Source: Jatrophihabitans sp963797785
GTDB lineage: Bacteria; Actinomycetota; Actinomycetes; Mycobacteriales; Jatrophihabitantaceae
Assembly: GCA_963797785.1 (NCBI GenBank)
Contig: CAWCQT010000002.1
Span: forward strand, 1,240,001-1,304,000
Direction: 5' to 3'
Length of the DNA: 64,000 bases
In this document: in pieces, positions 61,228 through 64,000 of the stretch
How positions within the stretch are numbered: the first letter of the stretch is position 1
Layout of the letters: each line of letters opens with the position of its first letter
The notes under the pieces: generated by a model
Database searches by the model: none
Told to the model about the DNA's origin: nothing
The model's input: the letters and a program-made list of their open reading frames with translations, nothing else
Translations under genes and position numbers: made by a program

Positions 61228-61271
61228 TGGCGCACAGTTGTTCCGCGAAGCTGGTACACGAGTGCGGCGGC

Positions 61272-62129
61272 TCAGGCCTCGGGGACGACCCACTGCACGT
61301 CGAGGTCGTACTCGTCGAAGCCGGCGCGTTCGTAGAGCCCGATCGCGCCCGGGTTGTCCCCGTCGACGTAGAGCAGCACGTACGGGCAGTCGCGCCCGGC
61401 GAGGTGCCGCAGCCCGGCGGCGAGCAGCAGCCGGCCGAGGCCGAGGCCCTGGGCGTCGGGGGCGATGCCGAGCACGTACACCTCGCCGGCGCCGTCGGGA
61501 TGGATCTTCGTCCAGTGGAAGCCGAGCAGCGTGCCGTCGCGCTCGGCCAGCAGGAAGCCGGCCGGGTCGAACCAGTCGGCGGCGATGCGAGCGCGAAGGT
61601 CGGCGGCGCTCCAGCGGCCCTGCTCGGGATGGGCGGCGAACGCGGCGGCGTTGACGGCGAGCCAGGCGGCGTCGTCGGCGCCGGGCCGGAACGCGCGCAC
61701 CGTGACGCCCTCGGCCGGGGCCGGATCGGCGGGCAGCGGGTGCGCGGCGTCGAGCGGGCGGCGCAGCTGGTAGAGCTCCCGGACCCGGGTGAGGCCGCGC
61801 TGCTCGAAGGCCGGCGTGAGGCGGCTGCGGCGCCCGTGGCTCCACACCCGCACGCCCGGAGCCAGCGCGGCCCCGAGGAGGCCGTCGAGCGCCCCGGGCT
61901 CGCCCACCACCTCCAGCGAGTCGCCGTCGCGCTGGGCGTAGCCGAGCAGCCGGGCCCCGTCGTGGACGCGCACGTGTGTCACCGCGCCGGAGGTCAGGTG
62001 CGTCAACGCCTGGTCGGACAGCGGCGGCGCGCCGTCCGCCGCCTCGACCGCGGCGCACAGCGCGCGGATCGTCGCCGCGCCCGGTTCGTCGGGGACGGCG
62101 GTGCTGACGTCGGTGGGCACGCCCGCCAC
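61272..62129 (-). CDS. mshD: Mycothiol synthase
   Basis: A 285-residue tandem GNAT protein that acetylates Cys-GlcN-Ins with acetyl-CoA in the last step of mycothiol synthesis. The N-terminal GNAT-like half is degenerate (HVRVHDGARLLGYAQRDGDS). The C-terminal half has the acetyl-CoA block VYVLGIAPDAQGLGLGRLLL, and LGFHWTKIHPDGAGEVYVLG is an MshD signature, as is LYVDGDNPGAIGLYERAGF. The order glnR-mshD-pst parallels Rv0818-Rv0819-Rv0820 of M. tuberculosis. Presence of mycothiol marks the host as an actinomycete. Confidence 0.95.
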   Translation of the reverse strand: MAGVPTDVSTAVPDEPGAATIRALCAAVEAADGAPPLSDQALTHLTSGAVTHVRVHDGARLLGYAQRDGDSLEVVGEPGALDGLLGAALAPGVRVWSHGRRSRLTPAFEQRGLTRVRELYQLRRPLDAAHPLPADPAPAEGVTVRAFRPGADDAAWLAVNAAAFAAHPEQGRWSAADLRARIAADWFDPAGFLLAERDGTLLGFHWTKIHPDGAGEVYVLGIAPDAQGLGLGRLLLAAGLRHLAGRDCPYVLLYVDGDNPGAIGLYERAGFDEYDLDVQWVVPEA

Positions 62130-62156
62130 GCTAGCGACCGCGCGGGGGCGTCGCGG

Positions 62157-62879
62157 CTACGGCGTGGCGTCGACCGCCGCCCGGCCGGCGACGTCGCGTC
62201 GGGACGTGCCCTCGGACGGGCGCACGAACTTGTAGCCGACGTTGCGCACGGTGCCGATCATCGACTCGTGCTCGGTGCCCAGCTTGGCGCGCAGCCGCCG
62301 CACGTGCACGTCGACGGTGCGGGTGCCGCCGAAGTAGTCGTAGCCCCACACCTCCTGGACGAGGTGGGAACGGGTGAAGACCCGGCCCGGGTGCTGGGCC
62401 AGGAACTTGAGCAGCTCGAACTCCTTGTAGGTGAGGTCGAGCGCGACGCCGGACAGCCGGGCGGTGTACGTGGCCTCGTCGATGGCGAGCTCGCCGAGCT
62501 CGAGGCGGCCCGGGGCCTCCTCGGGGCCGGCGGAGCGCCGCTCGACGGCCAGCCGCAGCCGGGCGTCGAGCTCGGCCGGGCCCGCGGTGTCCAGGACCAC
62601 GTCGTCGACGGCCCAGTCGCCGGTGACGGCGATCAACCCGCCCTCGGTGAGCACCGCCAGCACCGGCACCGACGTGCCGATGGCGGTGAGCAGCCGGACG
62701 AAGGCCCGGGCGGCCATCAGGTCGCGCCGGGCGTCGACGAGCACCGCGTCGCCGAGGCTGCGCTCGACCAGCGCGCCGGCGTCCTGCGGCAGCACGGTGA
62801 CCTGGTGGGAGAGCAGGCCCAGCGCGGGCAGCACCTCAGTGGTGGGCTGGCTGGCCGAGGTCAGCAGGAGCAGGTCCAC
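62157..62879 (-). CDS. glnR: GlnR-like winged-helix response regulator
   Basis: A 240-residue OmpR-family protein matching GlnR/Rv0818. The receiver-like N-terminal domain has the single Asp of VLVDARRDLMAAR but lacks the usual acidic pair and phospho-switch residues, as expected for an orphan GlnR that works without a kinase. The effector domain is strong: LDLTYKEFELLKFLAQHPGR, FTRSHLVQEVWGYDYFGGTR, TVDVHVRRLRAKLG and IGTVRNVGYKF. It controls nitrogen genes in actinomycetes. It lies 27 bp before mshD on the same strand. Confidence 0.9.
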   Translation of the reverse strand: MDLLLLTSASQPTTEVLPALGLLSHQVTVLPQDAGALVERSLGDAVLVDARRDLMAARAFVRLLTAIGTSVPVLAVLTEGGLIAVTGDWAVDDVVLDTAGPAELDARLRLAVERRSAGPEEAPGRLELGELAIDEATYTARLSGVALDLTYKEFELLKFLAQHPGRVFTRSHLVQEVWGYDYFGGTRTVDVHVRRLRAKLGTEHESMIGTVRNVGYKFVRPSEGTSRRDVAGRAAVDATP

Positions 62880-63003
62880 ACGCGCCTCCGGGTGGAGCGG
62901 TACAGCGGGATGCGTCCGGACCGACGAGGCCGGTCCGGCGGGCAGCGCTGCCCTCTCAAGCGCCCACAGACTACCGGAACGCGGGGCGGGTCAGAATGGC
63001 GGC

Positions 63004-63831
63004 ATGACCCTGCCGAACGCCGTGTCGCTGCGCACCAGTGACGGCGTGCGGCTGGCGGCGCAGCACTGGCCGGCGCGCGGCGAGGATGCCTTGGCCATCG
63101 GCTGTGTGGCCGCCCACGGCTTCACCATGTCCTCGCGCAACCCCCACGTGCAGCGGCTGTGTCGCGGCCTGGTCGACGCGGGTCTGGGAGTGCTAGCCCC
63201 CGACTTCCGCGGGCACGGACGCTCCGGCGGCGTGGGCACCGCCGGGGCCGAGGAGATCCACGACATCGCCGCCGCGGTCGCCTGGCTGCGCGCGCACGGC
63301 TACGGCTTCGTGGCCGTCGTCGGCTGGTCGATGGGCGGGACGGCGGTGCTGCGGCACGCCGGGCTCGGCGGCGACGCCGACGCGGTGGTGAGCGTGAGCG
63401 CGCCCGGCGTGTGGTTCGAGCGTGGGACCCGCGCCATGCGCGTCGTCCACTGGATGTTCGAGCACCGCACGGGCCGGGTCACGGCCCGCTACCTGCGCCG
63501 CACCCGGATCTCCCCGGACGGGTGGCAGACGCTGCCCGAGGCCCCGGCCGAGGTCGCCGGAGCGATCGCGCCGCGGCCGCTGCTGATCGTGCACGGCGAC
63601 GCCGACCGCTACTTCCCGCTGCGGCACCCCGAGGCGATCGCCACCGGCGCCCCGGCGGCCGAGGTCTGGATCGAGCCGGCGATGGGGCACGCCGAGGTGG
63701 CCACCACCGACGAGCTGGTCGGGCGGATCGCCCGGTGGATCACTGATGTGGCCGGCGGCGAGCTCGCTCCGGCGCCGGTTCACGAGACGACCGCGACCCC
63801 CGCCGTCTGCGACGATGAGTGCCGTGACTGA
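63004..63831 (+). CDS. Alpha/beta hydrolase
   Basis: A 275-residue hydrolase. ATG 63004 gives the N-terminus MTLPNAVSLRTSDGVRLAAQ. Oxyanion block: CVAAHGFTMSSRN. The nucleophile elbow is VVGWSMGGTAVL (GxSxG) near residue 104, the acid is in LLIVHGDADRYFP near 198, and the catalytic His is in AMGHAEVA near 225. The order Ser-Asp-His is normal. Similar to lysophospholipase/acyltransferase-type proteins of actinomycetes. The stop codon overlaps the start of the next gene. Substrate unknown. It is divergent from glnR. Confidence 0.9.
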   Translation: MTLPNAVSLRTSDGVRLAAQHWPARGEDALAIGCVAAHGFTMSSRNPHVQRLCRGLVDAGLGVLAPDFRGHGRSGGVGTAGAEEIHDIAAAVAWLRAHGYGFVAVVGWSMGGTAVLRHAGLGGDADAVVSVSAPGVWFERGTRAMRVVHWMFEHRTGRVTARYLRRTRISPDGWQTLPEAPAEVAGAIAPRPLLIVHGDADRYFPLRHPEAIATGAPAAEVWIEPAMGHAEVATTDELVGRIARWITDVAGGELAPAPVHETTATPAVCDDECRD

Positions 63832-64000
63832 CGCCGAGACGGTGGGCGAGCTCCCGCCCGGCGGGCCTGCGTCCGGTCCGTCGCCGGCCGACCCGGCCGC
63901 GCCGTACCACCGCGATTCCGGGCTGCTGGCCAGCCTGGTGGTCGCGGCCGCCGCGGGCGCGGCCCTCGTGCTGACCGCCCGCACCGGCGCCACCGCCCTG
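63815..64000 (+). CDS. Start of a probable membrane protein (cut by the window end)
   Basis: The frame opens at ATG 63815 or GTG 63824, overlapping the end of the hydrolase gene, and runs off the window after 62 codons. The first 30 residues are Pro/Gly/Asp-rich (LPPGGPASGPSPADPAAPYH), followed by a hydrophobic segment, SGLLASLVVAAAAGAALVLT, that looks like a first transmembrane helix. Overlap suggests co-translation with the hydrolase. The family cannot be told from this part. Confidence 0.7.
   Translation, partial: MSAVTDAETVGELPPGGPASGPSPADPAAPYHRDSGLLASLVVAAAAGAALVLTARTGATAL

Overview
The window is high-GC actinobacterial chromosome. mshD (mycothiol synthase) between a GlnR-type regulator and a complete pst phosphate operon, Rv1625c-like and Rv0818/Rv0819-like genes, Tat-exported enzymes and frequent GTG starts all point to a mycothiol-producing actinomycete. 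The sequence alone does not let me name the genus.

The layout is a conserved backbone split by a genomic island. Left backbone (1-9441): purB, a siderophore-interacting flavin reductase, an Ohr-type peroxidase, L-serine dehydratase, a divergent TetR/MFS efflux pair, a Tat-exported 5'-nucleotidase, then tRNA-Ser(GCU) and tRNA-Arg(ACG). Island (about 9396-43147): it is bounded by a perfect 46-bp direct repeat made of the 3' part of tRNA-Arg. The intact tRNA lies on the left, with a truncated tyrosine integrase 2 bp beyond it; a bare copy of the tRNA 3' end lies on the right. Right backbone (43148-64000): a LigD-type polymerase coupled to a SufR-like regulator, folE, a ferredoxin reductase, a GH95 fucosidase, a sedolisin peptidase, a choice-of-anchor G-like surface protein, a ChoD-like GMC oxidoreductase, an ECF41 sigma factor with its carboxymuconolactone decarboxylase-family partner, pstSCAB, mshD, glnR and an alpha/beta hydrolase.

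The island reads as lower in GC, has long gene-poor spacers and is full of decayed genes: a frameshifted Fic protein, an internally deleted IS110 transposase, and fragments of a Cys/Met PLP enzyme, an MmyB-type regulator, a DUF929 protein and a DUF4304-like protein. Its intact cargo is largely secreted: a full-length galactocerebrosidase (GH59) homologue with two NPCBM domains, a GH130 enzyme, a TPPII-like subtilase, a glycine-rich (ALK-type) protein and an endonuclease/exonuclease/phosphatase-fold protein that seems to lack catalytic residues. Four regulator-centred units lie among these: TetR/NmrA-like, TetR/VOC, MarR-Ddn/ClC and AraC-SRPBCC. At least two have palindromic operators readable in the sequence.

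The least explained feature is a family of about 25-bp GC-rich hairpin repeats with the core CCGCGCAGCGGCCCTACCGG. I find it only in island spacers, at about eleven loci, always in the same orientation, and once as a tandem array of three and a half copies. I see no CRISPR array and no complete known defence system.
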